Shown here piece by piece: positions 51,262 to 60,605 of a stretch of 64,000 nt of DNA. Source of the stretch: Pseudomonas sp. M47T1 (GTDB lineage Bacteria > Pseudomonadota > Gammaproteobacteria > Pseudomonadales > Pseudomonadaceae); NCBI RefSeq assembly GCF_000263855.1, contig NZ_AJWX01000016.1, positions 93,672 through 157,671 of the forward strand, given 5' to 3'. The notes beneath the pieces were generated by a model. The model searched no databases and was not told where the DNA came from. It saw only the letters and a program-made list of their open reading frames with translations. The number at the start of each line of letters is the position of its first letter. Within the stretch, counting starts at the first letter, position 1. Both the position numbers and the translations under genes were made by a program.

Positions 51262-53835
51262 TCAGATGTCCCAGATCAGATTGACCGAGAAGTTACGGCC
51301 CGGCTGGGTCAGGCGGTCGAGGTTGGCCGGTTGGGTCACGGCCGCTTCGCCCACGCTGTCGTAGCCGCGCACGTCATCCCACAGCCAGTATTTCTTGTCG
51401 GTGAGGTTGTACAGGCCGGCGCTGACGGTCACGTCCTTGGTCACCTTGTAGTAGCCGGTCAGGTCGAGAATGCCGAAGCCCGGCGTCTTGAACTGGGTGC
51501 TGGTGCCGTCCGGGGTGTGGAAGCTGCTGCTGTCCACGCGGTCTTTCTTCTTCACCACGGTCCAGCTCAGCAGGCCGCCGTAGTTGTCCTGGTCGTAGCC
51601 CAGGCCCCACACGCCGGTCAGCGGGTTGACGCTGTTGAGGGGCTGGCCGTCATCGTCGTTGCGACCGTAGGCATAGCTCACCGAACCTTGGGTGTAGAGG
51701 CCGGCAGGCAGGCCGAAGGTATCCAGATTCAGGCGGCCCTTGGCCTCGGCGCCCTTGATGGTGGCCTTCTTGATGTTGACGCTCTGGAACGTGGTTTCGG
51801 TGTAGCCCGGGGTCAGCGAGTTCTCGTCGATAAAGTCGTGGTACTTGTTGTAGAACACCGCCAGGTCAAAGTTGCCGTGCTCGAACTGGCCGCGCAGGCC
51901 GGTCTCGAAGCTCTTGCTGCTTTCAGGCTTCAGGTCCGGGTTGGGGGCCACCGTATAACCCTGGGAGGTGTTGGTGAAACGGCCGTACAACGCCTTGGCG
52001 GTCGGTGTGCGGAAGCCTTCGGCGTACTGGCCATACCAGGTGTAGTTGTCGTTGAAGGCATAGGTCACGCCCAGGCGTGGGGTTGCCTTGTGCCAGGTTT
52101 TCTCCTCGGCGCTCACGGCGTCACCGCTCTGGGCTGCGGTGTTGAGGAATTCCTGGGTGATGTGCGGTTTCATCTGCGTGTAGTCATAGCGCAGGCCCGG
52201 CAGGAAGGTCCACTGGTTCCACTTGATCTCGTCCTGGGCGAACAGGCTGTAGGTGTTGACGGTAGGGTCCGGGAAGTCGCTGGCCGCGGCCGGGGTGTCG
52301 GTGGTGTTGGTGCTCACCGCGCCAATCGAGGTGCAGTAAGTGGCCACCGACATGCAGATACCTTCACCGGTACGCAGGCCGGTAACTTTCTGCTGCTTGA
52401 GCGTGGTGCCGTAGGTCAAGTGGTGGTCGGTGTCGGCGATGGCGAAGGACTTGTCCAACTGCGCATCGAAGACCCAGGTCCGTTCCTTGTACTGGGTGTC
52501 GCGCGTGCGGTACACCACGCGCGATGGCGCGTAAATTTCCTCGGTGCTCTCGTCGGTCTTGGCGATCTGGTAATTGAGGGTCATTTTCACGTGGTCGGCC
52601 AGGTAGCTGTCCAGGCCGAAGCTGTTTTCGATGCCGAAGCGTTCGCGCGAGGTGGTGGTGTTGCCGCTGCGTGCCTTGTACATGCCAAAGCCTGCGCCAT
52701 TGACGAATGGGCCGCCCACCGCGCTCTTCTGGTTGGTGTCGCGGTCATCCTTGTACTTTTCGTAGGTCAGGCCCAGGCGCGCGTCGTCGCCATAGTTCCA
52801 GCCCAGCTTGGCCAGCACATTGGTGGTCTTGGCGTCTTCCGGGTTGGCGGCGGTGCGGTTCAGGCCGGTACCGCCGTGGCTGCCGTAGGATTCGGTTTCA
52901 TGGCCATCACGCTGGCTCAGGTGCAGCAGGGCGTCGAAGTCGCCTTGGCGGCCGGCCACGGTGCCGGATTTAAGCCAGCTGCGGTCGGCAGAGCTGTAGC
53001 CGGTTTTCAGGCGCGCGCCGAAGTCCTGGCCGGGTTTGATGATGTCTTCGGGGTCCAGGGTGTAGTAGCTGACGGCGCCGCCGATGGCGCTGCTGCCGTA
53101 CAGGGAAGAGGCCGGGCCGCGGAGGATTTCCACGCGCTTCACGATTTCCGGGTCCACGTAGTTGCGGTTGGTTTGCGCGTAGGGGCCGTTGAAGAAACTG
53201 GCGGGTACTTCCACGCCGTCCACTTGGGTGAGGACGCGGTCGCCGTCGATGCCACGAATGTTGTACCCGGTAATGCCCGAGCGCTGGCCGGCGCCGCCTA
53301 CCGATACGCCAGGTTCGTAGCGCACCAGGTCCTTGATGGTGTTGACGTTGTTGCGGTCCAGGGTGTCGCGGTCTTGCACGGTCACCGTGGCGGGCACGCT
53401 GTTGACGTCCTGGGCGTTGCGGGTGGCGCTGACGGTCACCTGCTGCAAGGCAATGGCGCCGGTGTTGCGGCGTTCCAGTACCACGTTGTTCGGGCCCAGC
53501 TTGTGCACGCTCAGGTTGGTGCCCAGCAGCAGGCGCTCCAGGGCCTGCTCGGGTTTCAGCGAACCGCGCACGCCGGGCGATTGCACCTCCTGACCCAGTT
53601 CGGCCGACAGCCCCACTTGCCAGCCTGTCACCTGGGTGAAGGCATTGATGGCCGATACCAGCGACTGCTGGCCAATGGCAAAGGTGTAATTGCCCATGGC
53701 CTGGCTGCCGGCGGCAGGTTCGGCAGCCATTGCCGGGGCCATCTGGGTGGCCGCCAGCACAATGGCCATGGTCAGCGCGGACAACGTGCGTGGGCCGGGT
53801 TTGGCGGTGCTGAAACAATTGAAACCTGAAGACAT
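51262..53835 (-). CDS. TonB-dependent heme receptor with STN signalling domain
   Basis: 857 residues from ATG 53835 with a long signal peptide. Residues ~55-130 are the STN domain (YTFAIGQQSLVSAINAFTQV then TGWQV), the part that signals to a FecR-type anti-sigma factor. Then a plug (TVTVQDRDTLDRNNVNTIKD, RVEILRGPASSLYGSSAIGG) and a 22-strand barrel. Heme-receptor-like FRTPTAKALYGRF and NPDLKPESSKSFETG match the hemoglobin-receptor family. With fecI/fecR upstream it is a HasR-like system. No hasA hemophore gene is nearby. Confidence 0.92.
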   Translation of the reverse strand: MSSGFNCFSTAKPGPRTLSALTMAIVLAATQMAPAMAAEPAAGSQAMGNYTFAIGQQSLVSAINAFTQVTGWQVGLSAELGQEVQSPGVRGSLKPEQALERLLLGTNLSVHKLGPNNVVLERRNTGAIALQQVTVSATRNAQDVNSVPATVTVQDRDTLDRNNVNTIKDLVRYEPGVSVGGAGQRSGITGYNIRGIDGDRVLTQVDGVEVPASFFNGPYAQTNRNYVDPEIVKRVEILRGPASSLYGSSAIGGAVSYYTLDPEDIIKPGQDFGARLKTGYSSADRSWLKSGTVAGRQGDFDALLHLSQRDGHETESYGSHGGTGLNRTAANPEDAKTTNVLAKLGWNYGDDARLGLTYEKYKDDRDTNQKSAVGGPFVNGAGFGMYKARSGNTTTSRERFGIENSFGLDSYLADHVKMTLNYQIAKTDESTEEIYAPSRVVYRTRDTQYKERTWVFDAQLDKSFAIADTDHHLTYGTTLKQQKVTGLRTGEGICMSVATYCTSIGAVSTNTTDTPAAASDFPDPTVNTYSLFAQDEIKWNQWTFLPGLRYDYTQMKPHITQEFLNTAAQSGDAVSAEEKTWHKATPRLGVTYAFNDNYTWYGQYAEGFRTPTAKALYGRFTNTSQGYTVAPNPDLKPESSKSFETGLRGQFEHGNFDLAVFYNKYHDFIDENSLTPGYTETTFQSVNIKKATIKGAEAKGRLNLDTFGLPAGLYTQGSVSYAYGRNDDDGQPLNSVNPLTGVWGLGYDQDNYGGLLSWTVVKKKDRVDSSSFHTPDGTSTQFKTPGFGILDLTGYYKVTKDVTVSAGLYNLTDKKYWLWDDVRGYDSVGEAAVTQPANLDRLTQPGRNFSVNLIWDI

Positions 53836-53883
53836 CGAAGAGCGCTCCCTGTCGCGCGGCGTTATAGTGTTCAATGAACTAAA

Positions 53884-53902
53884 AATGCGAATCAGTTGCA
53901 TT
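53884..53902. promoter_or_regulatory. Fur-like dyad upstream of the heme receptor
   Basis: AATGCGAATCAGTTGCATT matches a classic AATGATAATGATTATCATT Fur box at 13 of 19 positions and is a partial dyad. It is 49-67 bases before ATG 53835. Weaker than the box at 55660, so control by the nearby sigma factor may dominate here. Confidence 0.4.
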
Positions 53903-53977
53903 GGCTATAACGAGACGAAGCAGGATGAGGGATCGCGTAAAAATAAATTGGTGAGGTGATGACGACATTACACCGCC

Positions 53978-53996
53978 GAAGGTCCTGCGGACCTTC
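53978..53996 (-). terminator. Hairpin between fecR and receptor gene
   Basis: GAAGGTCC, loop TGC, GGACCTTC: an 8-bp perfect stem 62 bases past the fecR stop. No T run follows on the minus strand, so it is at best an attenuator or partial terminator. Confidence 0.45.
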
Positions 53997-54057
53997 TCGT
54001 CGCCGTCCGGCAGCGCCTACGCATCGACTTCACGCAAGCCAGTGGCTGCCACGGCGT

Positions 54058-54990
54058 TCAGTTGAGGATGACGAGGGCCGGGTATTCGCGCATCGACGCC
54101 GAGGTGATGTGCGCGAGGGAGCGCACCACGTCCAGCGGGTTTTCCAGACGGTAGTTGCCGGTAACTTCAACCTTGGCCAGTTGCTCGTTGGTGTTGACGA
54201 TCCAGCCGGGGTAGTAGCGGCGTAGTTCATCCAGTACCTGGCTGAGCGGGCAGTTCTCGAAAACCAGGCGGCCCTGCACCCAGGCCAGGTCTTTCTGTGC
54301 ATCCAGATGCTGGCGCTGGCCAAAGCCCTTGGGGCCGATGCGGATGCTGTCGCCGGCGCTCAGGCGCACGCGTGCATCGCCGCCGCCCAGCAGGTCGACG
54401 TTGCCGCGTTGCACTTGAACCTGGGCCACGCCGTCGAGCAGGCGCACGGCGAAGTCGGTATCGCGCACGGTGGCGCGAACGGGGCCGGCCTGCAGTTCCA
54501 GCGGCTGCTGGCGGCTGCCGTTGACCTGGAAGAAGGCTTCACCCTGGTACAGCCGGGCTTCACGCTGCACCTTGTCAATGTGCGAGGAAAACGCCGTGTT
54601 GGTGTTGAGCAGCACCTTGGAGCCGTCGTCCAGCTCCAGGCGCTGGCGCTCGCCCACCACGGTCAGGTGGTCGGCTTCCAGGCGCAGGGGCAGGTTGGTA
54701 AAGGTGAATACGCCCACCAGGATAACCGCAACTGCGGCCATGGGCTTGAAAAACGGCCGCAGTCGCGCGCGCCACGAGCGAGGCGTCACGGTGTCCAGTT
54801 GTTTTGCGGCCTGGTTGACCGCCGCACTGTTCCACACGGCACTGGCACGGGCGAAGGCCTGTGCGTTGGCGGTCGAGGCGCCCAGCCACTGCTCGAACTC
54901 CAGGCGCTCGCCGGCGCTGGCACATTCCAGGCGGATCAACCAGTCCAGGGCCTGATCCATGGCGCTGTCGGTGGCGGGGTGTTCGGTCAC
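54058..54990 (-). CDS. FecR-family anti-sigma/sigma regulator
   Basis: 310 residues from GTG 54990, chosen for the GAGGAA site 5 bases upstream. N-terminal DUF4880 part (ALDWLIRLECASAGERLEFE then QWLGAS) binds sigma in the cytoplasm; a single membrane segment (MAAVAVILVGVFTFT); then the periplasmic FecR domain (RQRLELDDGSKVLLNTNTAF) that contacts the receptor's STN domain. It controls the adjacent FecI-type sigma factor in response to heme at the receptor. Confidence 0.9.
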   Translation of the reverse strand: MTEHPATDSAMDQALDWLIRLECASAGERLEFEQWLGASTANAQAFARASAVWNSAAVNQAAKQLDTVTPRSWRARLRPFFKPMAAVAVILVGVFTFTNLPLRLEADHLTVVGERQRLELDDGSKVLLNTNTAFSSHIDKVQREARLYQGEAFFQVNGSRQQPLELQAGPVRATVRDTDFAVRLLDGVAQVQVQRGNVDLLGGGDARVRLSAGDSIRIGPKGFGQRQHLDAQKDLAWVQGRLVFENCPLSQVLDELRRYYPGWIVNTNEQLAKVEVTGNYRLENPLDVVRSLAHITSASMREYPALVILN

Positions 54991-55118
54991 GCGGGTTCCT
55001 CGGGCGGCGAGTTCATGACGGCGGTACGACGAGTGTGGCAGCTTACCAAAGACTGGATGCTCTTGAGGTGAACGTCGTTTCACTTCAGAGCGGTCCTACA
55101 AGCCGTCTGTAAGACCAG

Positions 55119-55634
55119 TCAGTAATCCATGCGTTGCGCCACACCGACGCAAATGGCCATGATCAATTTCAGTTCCTTCTGCACTGTGCTGGCGGAGACG
55201 TCCAGTTCGCCGGCGATTTCCAGGTAACTGCAACCGTGCAGGCGGCTGAGGATAAAGATGCGTTGCTGGCGGGTGGTCAGCTGGCTCAGGCTAGTGTTGA
55301 GGCGCATCAGCAGTTGCTCGGCATGGGCGGCTTCTTCCGGCGTGCTCTGGCTGGCGGCAATGCTGTGCACGACCTCGCTGGGCACGTCCTCCAGCAGGGT
55401 ACGTTCCTGAACGCGGCGCGCGCGCAGGTGGTCAAGCGCCAGGTTGCGCGCGGTCTGGAAGACGAAGGGTTCCAAATGGTCGATGGCCCGTTCACTCAGC
55501 GCGCGCGTCACCCGCAGGTAGGTTTCCTGCAGTAGGTCTTCGGCGGTGCTGGGGTTGTTGACCATGCGCTGCAGGGTTCGCAGCAGGCTGAGGCGCTGGG
55601 CAAGGAAGACGGAATTGAAGTGTGACTGACTCAC
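55119..55634 (-). CDS. FecI-type ECF sigma factor
   Basis: 171 residues from GTG 55634. Region 2 shows NPSTAEDLLQETYLRVTRA and FVFQTARNLALDHLRARR; region 4 has LTTRQQRIFILSRLHGCSYL then EIAGELDVSASTVQKEL. Iron-starvation sigma of the FecI/HasI type that directs RNA polymerase to the receptor promoter. It has a Fur box just upstream, so it is made when iron is low and released by FecR when heme binds. Confidence 0.93.
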   Translation of the reverse strand: MSQSHFNSVFLAQRLSLLRTLQRMVNNPSTAEDLLQETYLRVTRALSERAIDHLEPFVFQTARNLALDHLRARRVQERTLLEDVPSEVVHSIAASQSTPEEAAHAEQLLMRLNTSLSQLTTRQQRIFILSRLHGCSYLEIAGELDVSASTVQKELKLIMAICVGVAQRMDY

Positions 55635-55659
55635 AGCGGTACCGGGCCAATTAGGTGTT

Positions 55660-55678
55660 AATGATAATGCTTATCATC
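55660..55678. promoter_or_regulatory. Fur box controlling the fecI-type gene
   Basis: AATGATAATGCTTATCATC holds the perfect dyad ATGATAA-TGC-TTATCAT (55661-55677), very close to the Fur consensus. It is 26 bases upstream of GTG 55634, positioned to block the sigma-factor promoter when iron is plentiful. Confidence 0.85.
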
Positions 55679-55755
55679 TATGCCTTTGGTCAAGTCATTC
55701 CGTGTAACAAACCCACGTAGCCGCGGTCGTCAGGCGGCTACGGGGTAGCCAGGGC

Positions 55756-56757
55756 TTATTGCGCGTTGCACAGCGCCAGGCAGTTATCCAACATGCGGTT
55801 GCTGAAGCCCCACTCGTTGTCATACCAGGCCATGACTTTCAGCATCTTGCCGGCCACTTTGGTGTGATTGGCGTCAAACACCGACGAAAGCGGGTTGTGG
55901 TTGAAGTCGCAGGACACCAGCGGCAGGGTGTTGTAGCCCAGAATCTTGGAGTGCTGGCTGGCTTCCTTCATCAAGGCATTGACCTCGTCGACGCTGGCTT
56001 CGCGCGACAGGTTCACGGTCAGGTCCACCAGCGACACGTTGATCACCGGCACACGCACGGCCATGCCCGTCAGCTTGCCCGCCAGTTCCGGCAGTACCAG
56101 GCCTACCGCTTCGGCGGCACCGGTCTTGCTGGGGATCATCGACTGGGTGGCTGACCGCGCCCGGTACGGGTCGGTGTGGTACATGTCGGTCAGCACCTGG
56201 TCGTTGGTGTAGGCGTGGATGGTGGTCATCAGGCCTTGTTCGATGCCCAGTTCGCGGTGCAGCACCTGGGCCACGGGCGCCAGGCAGTTGGTGGTGCAGG
56301 AGGCATTGGAGATGATTTGGTGCGAGGCGCGCAGCACGTCATGGTTCACGCCGTACACCACGGTGGCATCAACGCCCTTGGCCGGGGCCGAAATGATCAC
56401 CTTGCGGGCGCCGGCGCTGATGTGTGCGGCGGCCTTGGCGCGGTCGGTGAACAGGCCGGTGCATTCGAACACCACGTCCACGCGCTCGGCTTTCCACGGC
56501 AGGTCGGCGGGGTTGCGAATGGCGCTGACCGCAATACGGTCACCGTTCACGGTGATGCTTTCCTGGTCGGACTGCACCGTGGCATCGAACGCGCCGTGCA
56601 CGCTGTCAAATTTCAGCAGGTGGGCGTTCATGGCACTGTCACCCAGATCATTAATGGCGACGACCTGCAGGTCCTGACGGTAGCCTTGGGTATACAGTGC
56701 GCGAAGAACGTTGCGGCCGATGCGGCCAAAACCGTTGATGGCAATTCGAAGAGTCAT
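55756..56757 (-). CDS. gap: Glyceraldehyde-3-phosphate dehydrogenase, type I
   Basis: 333 residues starting MTLRIAINGFGRIGRNVLRA (NAD-binding GxGxxG). Catalytic Cys in ISNASCTTNCLAP near residue 150; HAYTNDQ, RRARS-like and WYDNEWGFSNRM are the other family blocks. It oxidises glyceraldehyde 3-phosphate. Divergent from edd across a HexR-box region, as in the P. putida gap-1 gene, which serves sugar catabolism. Confidence 0.95.
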   Translation of the reverse strand: MTLRIAINGFGRIGRNVLRALYTQGYRQDLQVVAINDLGDSAMNAHLLKFDSVHGAFDATVQSDQESITVNGDRIAVSAIRNPADLPWKAERVDVVFECTGLFTDRAKAAAHISAGARKVIISAPAKGVDATVVYGVNHDVLRASHQIISNASCTTNCLAPVAQVLHRELGIEQGLMTTIHAYTNDQVLTDMYHTDPYRARSATQSMIPSKTGAAEAVGLVLPELAGKLTGMAVRVPVINVSLVDLTVNLSREASVDEVNALMKEASQHSKILGYNTLPLVSCDFNHNPLSSVFDANHTKVAGKMLKVMAWYDNEWGFSNRMLDNCLALCNAQ

Positions 56758-56838
56758 GTCGGTACCTGCGTTCAGATTGTGTGCGGTGCCCTCTCAATAT
56801 GAGGTGTTGGGCCGGCGGAAACGTTCACAAAATCTGTT

Positions 56839-56856
56839 TTGTTATTGGAATTACAA
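56839..56856. promoter_or_regulatory. HexR-type site near gap
   Basis: TTGTTATTGGAATTACAA: TTGT and ACAA 10 bases apart, with extra symmetry (AATT/AATA). HexR sites are TTGT-N7-8-ACAA, so spacing is slightly longer than consensus. It is 82-99 bases upstream of the gap start. Confidence 0.6.
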
Positions 56857-56903
56857 GATTATTCGCAAAAAAATAGAAAACAAGCCTTTTTGGTGGCAAT
56901 ATT

Positions 56904-56918
56904 TTGTTTTATCTACAA
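56904..56918. promoter_or_regulatory. HexR operator upstream of edd
   Basis: TTGTTTTATCTACAA is an exact TTGT-N7-ACAA. It is 122-136 bases before ATG 57040 in the AT-rich divergent region (56758-57039). HexR represses zwf, edd and gap genes until 2-keto-3-deoxy-6-phosphogluconate binds it. hexR itself is not in the window. Confidence 0.8.
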
Positions 56919-57039
56919 CGAGTGACCGGCGCGGCTGTTCCTGTTGATCAAAAGCAAGCCTTTGCACTGAGCCTAGGCGGCAGATGGGATAATGGGAAAT
57001 TCGGTGCAGCGGTTACCCCCATAGCCTGGAGTTCTTCAC

Positions 57040-58869
57040 ATGCATCCCCGCGTTCTAGAGGTTACCCAACGGCTGATTGACCGCAGCCGCGCGACGCGCG
57101 AGCGTTACCTGCAACTGATCCGCGGGGCTGCCAGTGATGGCCCTATGCGCGCCAAGCTGCAATGCGCCAACTTCGCCCACGGTGTGGCCGGGTGCGGCAC
57201 CGAAGACAAGAACGCGCTGCGGATGATGAACTCCGCCAACGTCGCCATCGTGTCGTCCTATAACGATATGCTGTCGGCGCACCAGCCCTATGAAACCTAC
57301 CCCGAGCAGCTCAAGCAGGCCCTGCGCGAGATTGGCTCGGTAGGCCAGTTCGCCGGCGGCGTGCCGGCCATGTGTGACGGTGTCACCCAGGGTGAGCCGG
57401 GCATGGAACTGGGCATTGCCAGCCGTGAAGTGATTGCCATGTCCACCGCCGTGGCGCTGTCGCACAACATGTTCGACGCCGCGCTGATGCTGGGCATCTG
57501 CGACAAGATCGTGCCGGGCCTGATGATGGGCGCCCTGCGTTTCGGCCATCTGCCGATGATCTTTGTACCGGGCGGGCCGATGCCGTCGGGCATTTCCAAC
57601 AAGGAAAAAGCCGACGTGCGCCAGCGTTACGCCGAAGGCAAGGCCAGCCGCGCAGAGCTGCTGGAGTCGGAGATGAAGTCCTACCACAGCCCGGGCACCT
57701 GCACCTTCTACGGCACCGCCAACACCAACCAGTTGCTGATGGAAGTAATGGGCCTGCACCTGCCGGGCGCCTCTTTCGTCAACCCGAACACGCCATTGCG
57801 CGATGCGCTTACCGTGGAAGCTGCGCACCAGGTCACCCGCATGACCAAGGCCAGCGGCGCCAGCTTCATGCCCATCGGCGAGATCGTCGACGAGAAGTCG
57901 CTGGTCAACTCCATTGTCGCCCTGCACGCCACCGGTGGTTCCACCAACCACACGCTGCACATGCCGGCCATCGCCATGGCCGCGGGCATCATCCTCACCT
58001 GGCAGGACATGGCCGACCTTTCCGAAGTGGTGCCAACCCTGTCCCACGTGTATCCGAACGGCAAGGCCGACATCAACCACTTCCAGGCTGCGGGCGGCAT
58101 GTCGTTCCTGGTGCGTGAGCTGCTGGCCGCAGGCCTGCTGCACGAAGACGTCAACACCGTGGCCGGCCATGGCCTGAGCCGCTACACCCAGGAACCGTTT
58201 CTGGATAACGGCAAGCTGGTATGGCGCGAAGGCCCAGTGGACAGCCTGGACGAGAACATCCTGCGCCCGGTGGCCCGTGCGTTTTCCCCTGAAGGCGGCC
58301 TGCGCGTGATGGAAGGCAACCTGGGCCGTGGCGTGATGAAAGTCTCCGCCGTGGCCCCTGAGCACCAGGTGGTCGAGGCCCCGGCGCGGGTGTTCGAAGA
58401 CCAGCAAGACCTGGCCGATGCCTTCAAGGCCGGCGAGCTGGAATGCAATTTCGTCGCTGTGATGCGTTTCCAGGGCCCGCGTTCCAACGGCATGCCCGAG
58501 CTGCACAAGATGACCCCCTTCCTGGGGGTGCTTCAGGACCGTGGCTACAAGGTGGCGCTGGTGACCGACGGGCGCATGTCGGGCGCGTCGGGCAAGATCC
58601 CGGCGGCCATCCATGTGTGCCCGGAAGCCTTTGATGGCGGCGCGCTGGCCAGAGTGCGCGACGGTGATATGATTCGTGTCGATGGCGTCAAGGGCACCCT
58701 GGAGGTGCTGGTAGACGCCGCCGAATTCGCCGCGCGCACGCCTGCCGTCGGCCAGCTGGCCAATGCCGTGGGTTGCGGTCGCGAGCTGTTCGGTTTCATG
58801 CGACTGGCCTTCAGCTCGGCGGAGCAGGGCGCCAGCGCCTTCACGTCCGGCCTGGAGATTCTCAAATGA
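57040..58869 (+). CDS. edd: 6-phosphogluconate dehydratase
   Basis: 609 residues, IlvD/Edd family. It begins MHPRVLEVTQRLIDRSRATR. Fe-S cluster cysteines are in VAGCGTEDK, PAMCDGVTQGEPGMEL and LGICDKIVPG. It dehydrates 6-phosphogluconate to 2-keto-3-deoxy-6-phosphogluconate, the first dedicated Entner-Doudoroff step. glk overlaps its stop by four bases (ATGA). Confidence 0.97.
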   Translation: MHPRVLEVTQRLIDRSRATRERYLQLIRGAASDGPMRAKLQCANFAHGVAGCGTEDKNALRMMNSANVAIVSSYNDMLSAHQPYETYPEQLKQALREIGSVGQFAGGVPAMCDGVTQGEPGMELGIASREVIAMSTAVALSHNMFDAALMLGICDKIVPGLMMGALRFGHLPMIFVPGGPMPSGISNKEKADVRQRYAEGKASRAELLESEMKSYHSPGTCTFYGTANTNQLLMEVMGLHLPGASFVNPNTPLRDALTVEAAHQVTRMTKASGASFMPIGEIVDEKSLVNSIVALHATGGSTNHTLHMPAIAMAAGIILTWQDMADLSEVVPTLSHVYPNGKADINHFQAAGGMSFLVRELLAAGLLHEDVNTVAGHGLSRYTQEPFLDNGKLVWREGPVDSLDENILRPVARAFSPEGGLRVMEGNLGRGVMKVSAVAPEHQVVEAPARVFEDQQDLADAFKAGELECNFVAVMRFQGPRSNGMPELHKMTPFLGVLQDRGYKVALVTDGRMSGASGKIPAAIHVCPEAFDGGALARVRDGDMIRVDGVKGTLEVLVDAAEFAARTPAVGQLANAVGCGRELFGFMRLAFSSAEQGASAFTSGLEILK

Positions 58870-59822
58870 AGCTCGCCCTTGTTGGCGATATTGGCGGTAC
58901 CAACGCGCGTTTCGCGTTGTGGGAAGACAACAACCTGCACTCTGTACGGGTATTCCCTACCGCGGACTACACCAGCCCCGAGCAAGCCATTGGCGTCTAC
59001 CTCAAGGACCTGGGCCATGAGCGCGGGGCCATTGGCGCCGTGTGCCTGGCCGTGGCCGGCCCGGTCAGTGGTGATGAATTCCGTTTCACCAACAGCCACT
59101 GGCGCCTGAGCCGCAAGGCGTTCTGCGAAACCTTGCAGGTAGAGCACTTGTTGCTGGTGAACGACTTCACCGCCATGGCCCTGGGCATGACGCGCCTGGA
59201 AGACGGCGAATTCAAGACCGTTTGCCCTGGCGTGCCCGACCTTGAGCGCGCAGCGGTAGTGATTGGCCCAGGCACCGGCCTGGGTGTGGGCACCCTGCTG
59301 AACCTGGGCGACGAGCGCTACATGGCGTTGCCGGGTGAAGGCGGTCATGTGGACTTGCCGGTGGGCAATGCCCGTGAAGCGCAGTTGCGCCAGCACATTC
59401 AGAACGAGATCGGCCACGTCAGCGCCGAGACCATTCTCAGCGGTGGCGGCCTGCTGCGCCTGTATCAGGCTATCTGCGCGGTCGACGGCCACCCGGCAAG
59501 CCTGGCAACGCCTGCGGCCATCACCTCGGCCGGCCTGGCCGGCGACCCGGTGGCCCTGGCCACCATCGAGCAGTTCTGTCGCTTCCTGGGCCGTGTGGCC
59601 GGCAACAACGTGCTCACTGTTGGCGGTCGAGGCGGCGTGTACATTGTGGGTGGGGTGATCCCGCGTTTCCTGGAATTGTTCCTGGCCAGCGGCTTCGCCG
59701 ACAGCTTCGCCGACAAGGGTTGCATGAGCGAATACTTCCAGGGCATTCCCGTGTGGGTTGTGACTGCCGAGTTCTCGGGGCTGATTGGTGCAGGTGTGGC
59801 CTTGCAGCAAGCACGGGGGTAG
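58866..59822 (+). CDS. glk: Glucokinase
   Basis: 318 residues from ATG 58866 overlapping the edd stop. ATP phosphate site LVGDIGGTNARFAL; sugar site NDFTAMALG; IGPGTGLGVGTL and GEGGHVDLP follow, as in the E. coli Glk family. It makes glucose 6-phosphate from imported glucose. Member of edd-glk-gltR-gtrS. Confidence 0.96.
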   Translation: MKLALVGDIGGTNARFALWEDNNLHSVRVFPTADYTSPEQAIGVYLKDLGHERGAIGAVCLAVAGPVSGDEFRFTNSHWRLSRKAFCETLQVEHLLLVNDFTAMALGMTRLEDGEFKTVCPGVPDLERAAVVIGPGTGLGVGTLLNLGDERYMALPGEGGHVDLPVGNAREAQLRQHIQNEIGHVSAETILSGGGLLRLYQAICAVDGHPASLATPAAITSAGLAGDPVALATIEQFCRFLGRVAGNNVLTVGGRGGVYIVGGVIPRFLELFLASGFADSFADKGCMSEYFQGIPVWVVTAEFSGLIGAGVALQQARG

Positions 59823-59885
59823 GCGTTTAATCTGCGTTTATTGATCGGGCGCCTCGACCCGACGCTGGACACAAGGACGCAGCAC

Positions 59886-60605
59886 GTGACCACTGCCGGC
59901 AAAACGATTCTGCTGGTCGACGACGACCAGGAAATCCGCGAACTGTTGGACACCTACCTCACCCGCGCGGGCTTCACCGTCCGCACCACGGGTGACGGCC
60001 AGCAATTTCGCCAAGCCTTGAACGAAGCGCCGGCGGACCTGGCCATCCTCGACGTCATGCTGCCCGACGAGGACGGCTTCAGCCTGTGCCGCTGGGTGCG
60101 CCAGCACCCCCGCCAGGCGCAGATGCCGATCATCATGCTCACGGCCAGTTCCGACGAGGCCGACCGGGTCATCGGCCTGGAGCTGGGCGCCGACGATTAC
60201 CTGGGCAAACCCTTCAGCCCCCGCGAGTTGCAGGCGCGCATCAAGGCGCTGCTGCGACGGGCGCAGTTTGGCCAGGAGCGTTCGGGTGAAATCATGGCAT
60301 TCGACGACTGGCGCCTGGACATGATCAGCCATCGGCTGTTCCACACCGACGGCGAGGAAGTGTTCCTGTCGGGGGCCGATTTCGCCCTGCTCAAGCTGTT
60401 TCTCGACAATCCCCAGCAGATCCTCGACCGCGACACCATCGGCAACGCCACCCGTGGCCGCGACCTGATGCCCCTGGACCGTATTGTCGACATGGCCGTG
60501 AGCCGCCTGCGCCAGCGCTTGCGCGACACCGACAAACCGCCGCGGCTGATCCGCACCGTGCGTGGCAGTGGTTACTTGCTGGCGGCCAACGTTGTCACGG
60601 CTTAA
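59886..60605 (+). CDS. gltR: Glucose-responsive two-component response regulator GltR
   Basis: 239 residues from GTG 59886, with AAGGAC eight bases upstream. Receiver domain: LLVDDDQEIRELL acidic pair, LAILDVMLPDEDGF with the phosphorylated Asp, and LGKPFSPRE. The C-terminal OmpR-type winged helix follows (SGADFALLKLFLDN to VRGSGYLL). With GtrS it regulates glucose porin/transport and some Entner-Doudoroff genes. Confidence 0.9.
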   Translation: MTTAGKTILLVDDDQEIRELLDTYLTRAGFTVRTTGDGQQFRQALNEAPADLAILDVMLPDEDGFSLCRWVRQHPRQAQMPIIMLTASSDEADRVIGLELGADDYLGKPFSPRELQARIKALLRRAQFGQERSGEIMAFDDWRLDMISHRLFHTDGEEVFLSGADFALLKLFLDNPQQILDRDTIGNATRGRDLMPLDRIVDMAVSRLRQRLRDTDKPPRLIRTVRGSGYLLAANVVTA

